Shown: piece after piece, positions 1 through 10,700 of the stretch | Numbering within the stretch: position 1 is the stretch's first letter | How the letters are laid out: every line of letters starts with the position of its first letter | NCBI GenBank assembly: GCA_964059195.1 | Contig: CAXKWD010000003.1 | Coordinates: 193,898,174-193,962,173 of the forward strand | Length of the DNA: 64,000 nucleotides | DNA from: Ectobius pallidus | Lineage: Eukaryota > Arthropoda > Insecta > Blattodea > Ectobiidae | Direction: 5' to 3' | The notes under the pieces: generated by a model | Database searches by the model: none | What the model was told of the DNA's origin: nothing | The model's input: only the letters and a program-made list of their open reading frames with translations | Position numbers and translations under genes: made by a program

Positions 1-1353
1 TTGTAGAGGATATATTAGAGTAGGTGAGACTGATGTATTCATGATGGTGAACTTTTGATCATCCTTCAACAAAGGTGAAGCGGCGAGAGTATCGATTTTA
101 TTGCGGAATTTATCAAGCGTAGCTTGTGAATCTAATTTCATCTCGTTTAGGAAATTCACTCCTAAATAGCGAACAGCTTCACCAGCTTCACAGCTGCGTT
201 GTGATTTAATTTTGCTGTTCTCATTGATGATTTAGTGCTTCTTCTATAAGCTTGCCTTTCTTGATCGTAAGGGATACCGATTTTGAGGCATTGATGGATA
301 AGCCAATTTCTTGGAATCTGTTGATAGCGATCTTCACCAGTTCTATAGCGGCTTCGGGAGTTTTCCCAAAAATTACCGTATCATCAGCAAAACCCATGAT
401 TGTGAGGTTAGGTTGCTTTTTGTCTAGTAGGTATCCATATTTTTCCGATAAGTGTTTCTCTGATAGTTCTTCCACGATATGGTCAGTGGCAATATTAAAT
501 AAAACTGGAGACAGCGGTAACCCTTGTAACACTCCACGGTTAATTTGAATGGGTTTTGTTTTTCTCTTGGAAGATTGTATTTGTGTTACGTTTCCTTCTT
601 GAAGTGCCATTATTAGGTTGGATGACTTGGTGGGAACACCGAGGGATTGTAAAGTACATCTCAGATGGTCATGTCCAACATTATCAAAGGCTTTGTGGAT
701 ATCCAGAAAAACAACACATGCGTCTTCCCTGTTTGTTCGAACATGTTGTAAAACAGCTTCCAAAATTGATGTGTTTATGTAAGTGCCGGGTGAAGATGTA
801 AAACCCCGCTGATTGTCATGAAGTGTTACATAGCTGCGTAGTAGTTTATCAAGGGCCCCCTCAATATTACTCTTCGGATTACGGAGCAGATTGTAATTGG
901 GCGCCAGTTAGTTGTATTATTAACATCGCCACCCTTATAAATAAGAATAGTACAAGCTTTCTGAAAAATCTTTGGAACCATACTACATGTTAGCATTCTA
1001 GTTGCAACCTTGGCAATTATCTCTGACACAGTTTCATTTTTAATAACCCTAACGATAACATGATCCGGGCCACTTGCTGTGTCTATGGAAATCTTTTGTG
1101 TAGCATTCAATATATCTTGTTTAGTTATAACTGGACTAAATGAGTCATTTTCTGTAAGAAATTCGCTTTCACTAACCTTACAGGGATATTCAGATCTTTG
1201 ATGGATATTAGGTTTGGAAAAAATACCTGAAAAATGGGTTTGCAGTATATCTTCATTCAATAAAACATGCTGGAGTTTCATTGTAAAAAACATTACGAAT
1301 GGCTCGTCTTCGCTGATTATAGTAATAATACTGAGTTCTCTCTCTGTAGTCAT
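1..1353 (-). pseudogene. R2-like reverse transcriptase, frameshifted and incomplete
   Basis: RT blocks run leftward in order: a GPD block near 1080-1060, a WRPI block near 895, a frameshift in a G-rich run near 860, then HDNQRGF, FLDIHKAFDNVGH (palm, about 660-700), GLPLSP (about 515) and the catalytic GFADDTVIF (about 370-395). The YLGV block and the post-RT SPTLIYP block follow, up to base 1. F-A-D-D at the active site and L-D-I at the first palm aspartate are both present, so the catalytic residues are intact although the frame is broken. The remaining coding part lies beyond the window start. Confidence 0.75.
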
Positions 1354-1363
1354 CAGTTTTACA

Positions 1364-1747
1364 ACTGGTTTGATGCAATTCTCCAGTTCTTCCTATCTTG
1401 AGCCAGTCTCTTCATCTCTTCATATTTTTTACATCCAAAATCGCCAATAATCTGTTTTGCATATTCTAATCGTGGTCTTCCCTTACAATTTTTCCCCTCT
1501 ATTGTTCCTTCTAATATAGTGTTGACCAAGCCTGGATTCCTCATAATGTGCCCCACTAGTCTGGCCCTTCTTCTAATGAGTGTCGTCCATAGACTTCTTT
1601 GCTCCTCTATTCTTTCTAAGACCTCTTCGTTAGATATTCTGTCAGTCCACCTGATTTTCAACATTCGTCTATAGCACCACATTTCAAAAGCTTCTATTTT
1701 ATGCCTTTCACTTTTTCCTAAAGTCCACGTCTGAGTTAAGTCATACA
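1364..1747 (-). pseudogene. RTE-like reverse transcriptase C-terminal fragment nested in the R2-like copy
   Basis: About 125 codons match the C-terminal thumb and tail common in arthropod endonuclease-RT proteins: WTL, an AFEMWCYRRML block, WTDRISNEEVL, GHIMR, then KGRPRLE and a W-R near the stop. This family belongs to a different clade from the R2-like protein around it, and the R2-like sequence resumes on both sides (finger/linker to the right, RT to the left). It is therefore a short, 5'-truncated insertion into the older copy. I could not define a clear target-site duplication. Confidence 0.65.
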
Positions 1748-1865
1748 TATATTTTGCTTTTCTCTTCTCACGGTCTCTTTTTGTTGCTCTTTCTGGATTA
1801 GATGAAGCCTTGTAAGAGCGTTGGGTACTGACTGCGATATTATTTTTTCTCTTTTCATAATATTT

Positions 1866-2291
1866 CTAGGCCGGATGTTTTGGGCCAGGTAAAAAGGCAG
1901 GCGCAGAAGCTAAGAAAGTAACAAATTCTTCCACAGTATTTTCGAATTCAATATCACTTAAATTATCGGTGAATTTGTTTTTCCATTTGTTAAGTTCACT
2001 GTTGTAATCAAATGCTTTCTTCGATGTTTCATCAGTGATATTTTGGTTGATGTCCTCCAAAGGGTTCGTTGAAGTTAAGGTCTTATGCTTGTGAACTAGG
2101 ATGTCCCTTTGTACTGTGGGATGAGCTCGGGCGATGTGGATTCTCACACCCCTATCAGAACGGAAATATTTTCTACAATGAGTACACTGCACTCCAGAAT
2201 TTTCCTGTGTTGCCAGTGTCTCAATATCCACTTGACTAGATTCTACTAAACTTGATGAACCATGGCTTTCTCCTTCAGCCATTAATGACAA
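1866..2291 (-). pseudogene. R2-like element N-terminal zinc-finger segment
   Basis: This 141-codon frame has one C2H2 finger at about residues 36-56, of the form C-x2-C, then F-R-S-D-R-G-V and H-x4-H. That spacing is typical of the DNA-binding finger in R2/R4/NeSL-type retrotransposon proteins. The rest is acidic and coiled-coil-like. The frame stops at 1866, and coding similarity resumes in another frame as a lysine/arginine-rich stretch near 1800-1748, as expected for the linker between finger and RT. The ATG at 2291 is only the first in the frame and not necessarily the original start. Confidence 0.6.
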
Positions 2292-2652
2292 AACAGCAGT
2301 GCTTTACCTTATCTAAATTCAGTGTCCACTTGTTTTACTTTTACTCATTTAGTCAAATATGACTGATATTACTTCATTTTCACATTAAAAAACATTAACC
2401 CACTTAAAAAATTAAGAAATATACAGGTTGTCAAGGGAAAATCAACAAAATGAAATAGTAATTTTTAAAACTGCATTTACAGGAAAAATAGGCACCGAAA
2501 CCATTCACCAATATTTGTAGACATTCATCATCCTCACAAACCTCCTCAACAACTGTTATTTTATTTCGGGGGTCCCTCCCTAGAGCCCCAGCCTTGGATA
2601 CGTCCCTAACCGGTGATACCTACCTGTATATCATGAAAAGGAAGCAAGAAGA
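2292..2652. other. No gene seen; 5' flank of the R2-like copy
   Basis: AT-rich sequence with no coding frame or clear repeat. It may be the 5' untranslated region of the R2-like element plus its flank. A short GC-richer patch around 2570-2610 has no recognisable function. Confidence 0.4.

Positions 2653-2686
<34 letters not shown>
2653..2686. repeat. (TA)n microsatellite
   Basis: An almost pure TA run that abuts the first codon of the RNase H fragment that follows. This suggests either a 5'-truncation point or insertion into a TA-rich site. Confidence 0.85.
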
Positions 2687-2690
<4 letters not shown>

Positions 2691-3271
2691 TGGGAGCAAA
2701 GGCGAAACAGGAGTAGGTTCAGGAATAGCTATTTATAGAGGCAATGAGATTGCATACCAATTGCAATACAGACTGCTAGATCAATGTTCTAACAACCAGG
2801 CAGAACAGCTGGCGATCCTCAAAGCGCTGGAAATGTTAACAACAATTCCACAAGTCCCGCATGGTCTGCGAAAAGTAGCACTGCACTCAGACAGCCAAAT
2901 TACAATAGACTCAATAGAAAATCCAGCAAATCACAATAACCTAATAAGAGCTAATAAGAGAGCAAACAAAAATATTTGAAGCAGATAACTGGACCATACA
3001 CTACACGTGGATCAAGGCACATATGGGCATAACCGGAAACGAAACTGCAGATCGTCTGGCAAAAACAGCAAAAACACCTGTTCCCTACAGGAATCTCGAA
3101 ATTAGTTACGGCAGGTTACCGCTAAGTGCTAAATTAGGCGAATTACAGGAGATCAGCGAGCAGAAGTGGCAAAATGAGTGGAACAATACTGAAAATGGAG
3201 CAATAACTAAACGGTATTTCGCAAGTGTACTACAAGTGGGAAGTGATCTGGCGATTAACTACGTAATATAA
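2686..3271 (+). pseudogene. RNase H domain of a non-LTR retrotransposon (I/R1/Jockey type), frameshifted
   Basis: The frame opens straight out of the TA run with T-D-G-S-K, the first RNase H aspartate. It continues with a Q-A-E-Q-L-A glutamate block (about 2795), H-S-D-S-Q (about 2885) and W-I-K-A-H-M-G-I-x-G-N-E-x-A-D (about 3008-3055), so the D-E-D-D catalytic set is visible. The frame breaks at 2941-2960, where CTAATAAGAG is present twice in tandem. This 10-bp duplication shifts the reading frame and explains the stop at 2977. After the RNase H domain a short tail is left. No RT is present, so this is a stranded 3' fragment. Confidence 0.8.
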
Positions 3272-3375
3272 AAAAGTAACAGGTAACGTTTATAAATAAC
3301 TGTTACTTTCGTGTAACTGGAACAGTAACGTAACTGTTCCAAAAAAAGTAACTGGTTCCCATCTCTATACACTGG
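3272..3375. repeat. GTAAC-rich repeat, possible DNA-transposon end
   Basis: The motif GTAAC/GTTAC recurs about eight times in both orientations within 100 bp and ends in a GGTTCCCATCTCTA stretch. Such GTAAC-dense subterminal DNA followed by a CCCATCTCT-type end is seen in some non-autonomous hAT-like elements. I could not find the partner end, so the call is tentative. Confidence 0.3.
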
Positions 3376-3424
3376 CTTAATCGATTACTCGATCTACGCA
3401 ATCAACTTATTGAGAGTATTTGGC

Positions 3425-3864
3425 AATAGGGATGTAGCGAACTAGGACCAACAGATGTCTCCACTGATCTAGCCGGTATGCGCTAGCTGTTTGTCACTTG
3501 TTTTTCCAGTTGTCGTCTGCTGGTACCATGCTTTTAAATGGAGTTTCATCTTAGCAGACTGAAAAATAAATTCGAACTTTGCTATTTTTGTAGCGGGTAA
3601 AGCGCTACGAGGCGCATTTCTTTGTTTACTGGACACTTCAGGAATATATTTACGTGAAAAAGCTTAATGAAAAATTGCAAAAGATAGACGCTATATAAGT
3701 CGAAAAGAAGGAAGAATAAGCTGACAAATACTGTGAGAAATGTCGGCTATTAACTACATTACTATGTTCCCTACGTACAAAATGGTATGCAGATACGAAT
3801 ATTTATATACAGTGCTGCTAATTTGGCGATTGGGTATGATTCAAAGTAACTAAAAGAATGTACA
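3425..3864. repeat. Left arm of a diverged long inverted repeat (partner 23880-24290)
   Basis: Read in reverse complement, 24290-23880 follows this segment block by block: a GATGTAGC start, a GCCGGTATGCGCTAGC block, CACTTGTTTTT, GTCGTCTGCTGG, ACCATGCTTTTAAATGG, later GTCTACTGG-type and TGAGAAAT blocks, and finally TTGGCGATTGGG/TGGCGATTGG. Divergence is substantial. The LTR stack (3865-23092) plus about 790 bp of unrelated DNA lies between the arms, so the original structure was a ~1.7-kb element with long inverted arms, or two unlinked inverted copies. Confidence 0.6.
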
Positions 3865-4666
3865 TGTCGGGGAAAGCTATAGGTTCTACTAGCATTTTTC
3901 TACGTGTCTAGTAAGAGTGTATATTCAAATATTCCGCTCAATGTAATATTGCTGAAACAGCAATCTCAGCGCATTGATATTAGTTTGAGTCCGCCTGTTT
4001 CTGTGATTCCCCTCCTCAGCAGGTGCAGCTTTAGAGGCATCGTGACATCACGGCGTCATGTTAGAACACAGTTAGCTTCCTGCATCCTCACGAGACAGAC
4101 GTGCTGGATCGCTCTCTAAATTCGCGCTCATTTCAGACAATAGAAACAGAGGTTTTCTATTAATACGCGAATAAGGACATAATACTTCCAGTTACAAGTA
4201 TTATCGTGTGCTAGTATTTAATCTACACTAATTACAGTGGATTCATCATTATCGGCTTCTTAGATTATTCTAAAAGTTCGTGTATCGGTTCGGCAACGTT
4301 GTGCAACCAAGCGTTCACAATAGTTCGGCTATAAAGTTCATTATATTCAAGATTCCAGTGTTAAATATTATTAGAAGTAATACAGCGATCCTTACGATCA
4401 GTTTAAGATATAATTACATCGCTGGCATAATTAACGAGAAATTATCGCCACGTGTTTCCAAGTTCCCGCCAACTCACATTCCATTGTGCAGTGCAAGCGC
4501 ACCTATCTCAGATTCATTTCATTTGTTATATAGGTGTTTCTATTCGTTTACAATTACATTATTTAGCCTATATCGTGTGAGATCAGATTGTATTTTTTTT
4601 CGCGACAAGTGAAAATCGCTTTTCATTTGCTCCTCTCGGTCCGGATATATGTCGTTTTTACATTCA
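3865..4666 (+). repeat. BEL1 left (5') LTR
   Basis: Begins TGTCGGGG and ends in CA. It aligns with 22156-22830 at about 99% until about 4536, after which the two LTRs share only scattered similarity and the final ~35 bp (a TTTGCTCCT block to the end). This LTR is ~135 bp shorter than its partner and lacks the AATAAA seen in the right LTR near 22871. Confidence 0.85.
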
Positions 4667-4669
4667 TTT

Positions 4670-4687
4670 TGGTACCTCCTGGGCCGG
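4670..4687 (+). other. BEL1 primer-binding-site candidate
   Basis: TGGTACCTCCTGGGCCGG starts three bases after the left LTR. A TGG start and this spacing fit a tRNA primer-binding site. I did not identify the tRNA. Confidence 0.55.
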
Positions 4688-4721
4688 GTGTAATTTGGAC
4701 AAATCTCGAACTCTCACACAT

Positions 4722-5901
4722 TGTTACCGCCAGGCGACCCGGCCTCTGGTGCGAATAGCGGACCTTGGAATAATTTAGGGTGCGATTCCCGGCGATAACA
4801 TGTCGAGAATAAATTGGAAAGAATGGTTTGCAGTTCGAAACACAAATTCTATTGCTTTTCGAACCACAAAGAAAGTATAGCAGTTTGTTTATATGCACAT
4901 AGAGTGATGATGCTGCTTGGTTAACATAAACATGCGATTTGAGATGAAAATGTTCTTCGTGAATCTTGAAGTTATTGCTCTATCCAGATACACATTTAAA
5001 TGTATTGGCAGACTGTATTCAATCGGAGGACCAGAAATAAATATGAACTTGCTGAAATGTCACTTCAACAGCTAGGAAAAAATTGTATTCACAACACAAG
5101 AAGTTCAAAGCAATGGTTTAAAATAAATGATTCACACCTTGCCTTCTAAACGATAAAATGTCTATATTTAGTTATAAATTGCCGTTACATACATTCCTTA
5201 GGATTGCCAGTCTCATCGAAGTCAAACTAATCCATGGTCCTTGGAACGTACCTTTTTTTAAGTGGTTTATGATATTACTCACGGATTGAATGATTTCCCT
5301 TTGAAATTATCAATGTCCAGAGAATTGGTGAAGCACTATTAAACTTCGAAAGGAATCCTTAAGATCCTTAAATTGCGTTGAATGCGATCTTGAAGTTAGT
5401 TGAATCACTTAATCCACAATAAAGTTGAAGATAAAAGGCTTTTCGCCCGAATTTAGCATTGTTTTGTGATGCTAGGAAGCTTGTAGGTTGAAAGAGCCCA
5501 TTGCTCTTGAATAGGAGAAAAGAACATACATTTTGTTGTCCATTTTTTAAGAAGAAAGAGTAGAATGTTATTAAAAAACAACAGAAGGTTGAAATAATTA
5601 AAATCTCTCCAACCCAAGACAATAACTTGATCCTAATATTAAGATAATCAATCAATACATGAAAAAACACTATACTAAATATGTAATTGCAAGAGAAAAT
5701 AAAAAATAAACAAAGAAATATTAAAATGTGCAAGTATTTAGAAATAAAATGAAATAGTTTTGGTATTGAGGTTAAAAGCAACAATTATCAAGACATACTT
5801 AGAATAATTAAAACTATGAGGCTTTAAAAATTACATGAAAAACCAAAGCCCACTGAACTAAATTCATAGCCAGCATTGAGTAGGTATTACATGACGTAAC
5901 A
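4722..5901 (-). repeat. BEL2 3' LTR (left)
   Basis: 1180 bp, starting TGTTAC and ending GTAACA. I saw only a handful of differences from 18004-19182, for example one T fewer in a T-run and single changes near 4820 and 5767. The end carrying CAGGCGACC also contains a GGCCTCTGGTGCG block and a GGGTGCGATTCCCGG stretch resembling tRNA-type SINE sequence. An open frame of 138 codons in the LTR, present in both copies, has no recognisable similarity. Confidence 0.92.
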
Positions 5902-6082
5902 TATTGCCCGCGATTATTTCATTTGTGAAATAATCTAAAGTGATGTGAAGTCACGTGATACCTAAAGAGAATTATGATATGAGAAAGGGGAATGAGTAGA
6001 ATAAGAAAAATAAACTTAAAGACTAAGAAATGAATTGAGGGTTGCTAACCAAAAAGGCAACAACACCAAAGACATGATAGGG
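5902..6082 (-). other. BEL2 3' untranslated region
   Basis: This segment lies between the end of the integrase frame and the 3' LTR. On the minus strand it runs from the stop at 6083 into the LTR end at 5901. It contains a purine-rich stretch next to the LTR but no gene. Confidence 0.5.
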
Positions 6083-6300
6083 TTAGTCATCAGCCTCAGA
6101 ATTGGGAAGAGGAGCCAGTTTTACAATGGGCCTCTTGAATAAGCCTGTGGCAGTACGCACAGTAACAACACGAATAAGACCGTCAGGGCCAGGATGAGTA
6201 CAATGAACAATCCCTAGGGACCACCTTTGAGGAGGGAGATTGTCCTCAATGATTAGGACTGGGGTACCTAAAGGAATGTCAGAAAGAACTTTGGTCCACT
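6083..6300 (-). pseudogene. BEL2 pol C-terminal domain (DUF5641-like), severed by the gypsy insertion
   Basis: About 72 codons match the C-terminal domain of BEL/Pao polyproteins: a G-T-P-V-L-I-x-E-D-N-L-P-P-x-x-W start, G-x-V/I-x-x-x-H-P-G-x-D-G, R-V-V-T-V-R-T and a K-R-P-I-V-K-L-A-P-L-P end, closing with a stop at 6083. The frame runs on into the gypsy LTR at 6301, but those 32 codons are not BEL sequence. The rest of BEL2 pol resumes on the other side of the gypsy element at 14217. Confidence 0.85.
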
Positions 6301-7696
6301 TGTGAGGATAACTTTGATGGTCGAGAAGAACAATAGACAACTTCCGACAATTTGACTCAAAACTAAACTCTATAGACTCCACAAAATATTTAACCATATA
6401 ATTCTAGCGTATTTATTTGGCGCCAGCTAGATTATCTAAATACAACTCACCATAAGTACTTATTTAAGTCAAACTCCTTCACAACAATAACTTGACCTAT
6501 TTTTGTCTATTATTCCCCGTCGGCCACATTACGACTTGTCTATGCCCAGACTGGCTCGTCATCTCTTTAGGGGGGATTCTATTCAGTGTTGAGGTTGACA
6601 GATTAAGTAGGTATATAATTTTACACAAACAAAAAAATAGGTTTGACAGTGGTTGATATTTTAATATTTTCAAATTCAAATACAGTTATAAGGTTTGTCT
6701 CGAAGATTATATATACTTCGTAACTTTATATAGAAATAAAATAATTGAAATGTTTCTGTGACGTTCAAAATATAAAGCCTCTTTATATTTTTAAGCTTCA
6801 AAAATAAATTAATGTCTTTTTAATCTTCTAACCTGACTTCCAGACCACAGCAAAGAATGCGTGTTCGAACAAAGTTGATCTTATGAATTGGGTACTTTAC
6901 TGAAGTTATCTTTTCAGGTTATTATATGAAACAATAAACAAACAAAAAGAATATTTAACTTTCTTACTTTTACGTTAATCAAAATGTATATATAAAAATG
7001 GAGTCTATATCTCAATGTCTTTGATTAAAATAATATATTCTCGTAGAATACTCAGCTTGTGTCAGTTTCTTCACGCACGACGACTTCCAATTTACACCAC
7101 GTAATCCCTCGTAGTTTTTCTCGAGCCACCTGGCTCAAGACTCTCCAACAGATGTACCACGAAATCCCACGTAGCTTTTCTCGAGCCACCTTGCTCAAGA
7201 CCTTCCAACAGATGTACCACGAAATCCCACGTAGCTTTTCTCGAGCCACCTTGCTCAAGACCTTCCGACAGATGTACCACGAAATCCCACGTAGCTTTTC
7301 TCGAGCCACCCTGCTCAAGACCTTCCAACAGATTTACCACGAAATCCCACGTTGCTTTTCTCTAGCCACCTTGCTCCGGACGTTATGTAGCTGAACCACA
7401 CAGCTTTTCCTCGAGCCACCTTACTCGAGACGTTCTTTCGCCGGCCCAACTTCTCGACGACCTTCCTCGCCAAAATTCTTATCACGATCTCTCGCTTCTC
7501 TCCCTCGACTTCTCCCTCTGCACGGGATCTCTCGGTTGGACATGCGCCGTTGCGGACCTTTCAGCGCCCCGGCCAGGGTACTGTCTCTATTGTTCCTGCA
7601 ACACAATGTTCAACCGCGGCACTACCCAACTTTCACTGACGTCACCAACAGTTGAGTACCAGGTATAAGCGTGCGGTGTCGACATATTTCCTTACA
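6301..7696 (-). repeat. Gypsy 3' LTR (left)
   Basis: 1396 bp, TGTGAGG to CCTTACA. In element orientation it holds, from its 5' end: a GC-richer first ~270 bp, a 60-bp tandem-repeat block (about 7435-7091), and then AT-rich DNA with a TATATATA stretch near 6986-6996 that could serve as a core promoter. The layout suggests U3 with repeated upstream elements ahead of the promoter. Confidence 0.93.
7091..7435. repeat. 60-bp tandem repeat inside the gypsy LTR (left copy)
   Basis: About five and a half copies of a 60-bp unit built round a CACGAAATCCCACGTAGC block, a TCTCGAGCCACC block and a CAAGACCTTCCAACAGATG block. Inner copies differ by one or two bases; outer ones are more degenerate. It lies about 270-600 bp into the LTR, upstream of the putative TATA stretch, so repeated regulatory sites are a reasonable guess. 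Confidence 0.9.
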
Positions 7697-7710
7697 CACC
7701 CCCCTTGCAA
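7697..7710 (-). other. Gypsy polypurine tract
   Basis: On the minus strand the bases just upstream of the 3' LTR read TTGCAAGGGGGGTG. A purine run next to the LTR is where plus-strand DNA synthesis is primed. Confidence 0.7.
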
Positions 7711-7755
7711 AAAAATAAAAAAAATAAACTCGTTTATTTTTTTTCCCCCTTTCCA

Positions 7756-10700
7756 CTACGTATCACTCACAGGGCAAAATGGTTTTAAGTCTTTGATATG
7801 CCACCTGCCTAGTGATTTATGGTTTCTATCTTCTAACTCATATGCATTTAGTCCAAGCTTCTTCTTTATCAAGAATGGGCCTACATATTTCGGGGCAAAA
7901 CCTGCTGTAAAGTTCTGTCCAGCCGAACTTAACACATAATTTCGTCTGAGCACTGCTTCACCTTCTCGAAAATTTACCTCTCTCTTCCTAAGGTTATAGT
8001 AGTGACTAGTTTCCTTAAATGCATTCTCCAGATTATGTCTCACTATCAAGTATAACTCTTGTAGTTTATTCATCTTGTCTATCCATTCCTTCGGTCGCTG
8101 TGTCAATAGGCACGTATCCCGAGTCTTGACTAGAGATTTGCTGATTTCAATTTCTCGACCGAAGTTTAACAGTGAGGGTGAATAACCTGTCGACTTGTGT
8201 ACTGACGAGTTAATGGCATGAACAAACTCCTTCAAATATCTATCCCACTGAGTATGGTCCGTGTTAATATAACTTGAGATCATGGTTTTCAACACTCGGT
8301 TCACTCTCTCACTTGGATTTACTTGGGGAGAGTAATTTGGAGCAAAACATGCTAGAATTCCAAAGTTTTTAGCCACTGTCTGGAAAATTTTACTACTGTA
8401 CTGTGGTCCATTGTCCATTATCAAATTTTCCGGGACCCCCCATTTCAAAATTACAAGTTCGTAAAACGCGTCCAGCACTGTTTTTGTGGTAGCTGTCTTT
8501 AAAGCTTTACACTCTACCCACTTTGAAAAACAGTCATGAAACACAACGATATATCGGTTTCCCCTTTTTGAACGAGGATACGGTCCTAATATATCTGTCG
8601 AAATCGTGACCCAAGGGCGATCCTTTCTTCGAAAATGCATTTGTCCTGCTGGTCTGGATTGCACTACTTTATATTTCTGACATATTAGACATTCCTTAAT
8701 GTACTTAACAACATCTTTAAACATGTTAGGCCAAAAATATTTCCTAGACAATTTTAAGAATGTTTTGGTAATTCCAAAATGTCCAGCGGTTGGTTCATCA
8801 TGATATTCCTTTAACAATCTTTTCCTAAATTCCCACGGAACTACTAATTTCCATTTATCTGTATCTTCCTCTAACACCTGTCCTAATTGATCCAGTCTTA
8901 AATGAAACAATTTTCCCTCTTCGACTCTCCAATCAGGCCAATATTGAGGATTTTGTTTAACTTGGTCTAGACGTCTTTTATACCAAACGTCTTGAATATT
9001 TTCCCATTCTCTTTCACTACTTAGGTTTAGGGATAAACACAATTCTTTACTCTGTAAATCCGAATCGTCACTATTGTGTATCCTCGATAAAGCATCGGAC
9101 ACTTTTTGTAAGCGGCCTGCTCGATGTACTACCGTAAAATCATATTCTTGTAAGAGCAAGCTCCACCTAGCTAAACGTCCTGAAGGATTCTTTAATTTAT
9201 GAAGCCACTTAAGAGCGAAATGATCCGTATGGACTACAAAATGATATCCTTCGATATAAGCTCTAAATTTTTGTATAGCCCACAGTATGGCTAATAACTC
9301 TTTCTCTACCACTGACCATTTTCTTTCCGCCGGAGTGAGAGAACGACTTGCATAGGCAATGACCTTTTCCTCGCCCGCTTCACCCGGTTGCATGAGGACG
9401 GCTCCTAGCCCAGAAAAACTTGAGTCTGTCTGCACCACTAGAGGTTTGCTATAATCGGGGCATGTTAAAATTGGGCTACTTATTAGTCTATTTTTCACAT
9501 CATCAAATGCACTTTGACAATCACTAGTCCAATTCCATTTCTGATTTTTGCGTAACAAATTAGTCAAAGGTGCCACTAATTCAGCAAAACAAGGAATAAA
9601 TCTTCTGTACCACGAAGCTAACCCTAGGAATGATCTGACTTCCTTTACTTTAGTCGGTACAGGATAATCTAAAATGCAGTTAACTTTATCAGGATCTACT
9701 GCTATACCTAACGGACTTACAATATGACCCAGATATTTTAACTCAGTCCTAACAAATTTCGATTTTTCCACATTAATTTTAAGGTTCGCTGCCCTTAGCT
9801 TATTAAAGATTTTCTCTAGTAACTCCAAATGCTCCTCAAATGATTCGCTAATTACAACGATATCGTCTAAATAGACAAAGCACTTTTCTCCTATCTCTGT
9901 TCGTAGAATCGTGTCAACAAGTCTCTGGAATGTGGCTGCTGCATTGTGTATTCCAAAAGGCATGACTTTAAAATTATACAGGCCTCTTCCAGGCACCGTA
10001 AACGCTGTCTTTTCTTTGCTACTCTCAGTTAAGGGGACCTGCCAGTATCCATTTTTCAAATCAATGGTGCTAATATATTTTGCCCTTCTCAATTTGCTTA
10101 ATATCTGCTCAATATAAGGTAATGGGTAACTATCCCTCTTTGTGACTAGGTTAATTTTCCGAAAGTCCACGCAAAAACGCCAAGAACCGTTTGGTTTCTT
10201 AACCATCACCACAGGTGAACTCCAAGGTGAACTAGACGGTTCTATTATACCCTGCTCTAACATCTGGTCTATTTCCGAATGGATAGCTTTTTCTAAAACT
10301 GGCGAAACCGGATAGTACCTTTGCTTAATGGGTTTCGCTGACCCTGTATCAATTTCATGAGTTATTTCTTTCGTACACCCTGTACAATTTTCAAATAATG
10401 GTAGTTGTTCTGCTAGAAATTTTCGAAGTAATTCCTGTTCCCTTTCTGTAGGAATGTTCAATAAGGCATCTAATTCATGGCCTACACTCGATCTATCTAC
10501 CTGTAGGAACTTAAATCTGGATTGGGGATTTTCTTTAAAATACCAACTATCCTCCGTCACATCTACTATTATGCCTAGCTTCGCGAGTGCATCTGTGCCT
10601 AATATCACGTCCATCGCTAAATTCGGCATTATTCTATAACTTAACTCAACTTCCTTGTTCCGTAATTTCGTATGAAGTATCACTTCACCTGACAATCTAC

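Larger units (their letters stand above)
1..2291 (-). mobile_element. R2-like non-LTR retrotransposon, decayed, cut by window edge
   Basis: Three pieces line up in order on the minus strand: an N-terminal single C2H2 finger (2291-1866), a basic linker, then a reverse transcriptase whose conserved blocks run from about 1260 off the left edge. One N-terminal zinc finger ahead of a central RT is the layout of the R2/NeSL-type elements, which carry a C-terminal restriction-like endonuclease; that part would lie outside the window. The copy is dead: it has a frameshift near 850-880, an early stop at 1866, and an unrelated RTE-like fragment inserted at about 1747-1364. R2 elements usually sit in 28S rDNA, but no rDNA is visible here, so this is a non-rDNA relative or a dispersed copy. 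Confidence 0.75.

Noticed and set aside
1..2291. R2 element in 28S rDNA
   Set aside because: No ribosomal sequence is visible on either side; it is a dispersed or non-rDNA relative.
4731..4805. tRNA gene in the BEL2 LTR (B-box-like GGGTGCGATTCCCGG)
   Set aside because: No matching A box at the correct distance and no cloverleaf; it is present in both LTRs, so it is part of the LTR.
5368..5784. 138-codon hydrophobic frame in both BEL2 LTRs
   Set aside because: F/I/L/Y-rich text from AT-rich LTR DNA, present twice only because the LTR is duplicated; no similarity and no start context.
7052..7394. Overlapping open frames in the gypsy LTR tandem repeat (both strands)
   Set aside because: They exist because the 60-bp unit is a multiple of three with no stops; three frames are open at once and the text is repetitive. 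Not a gene.
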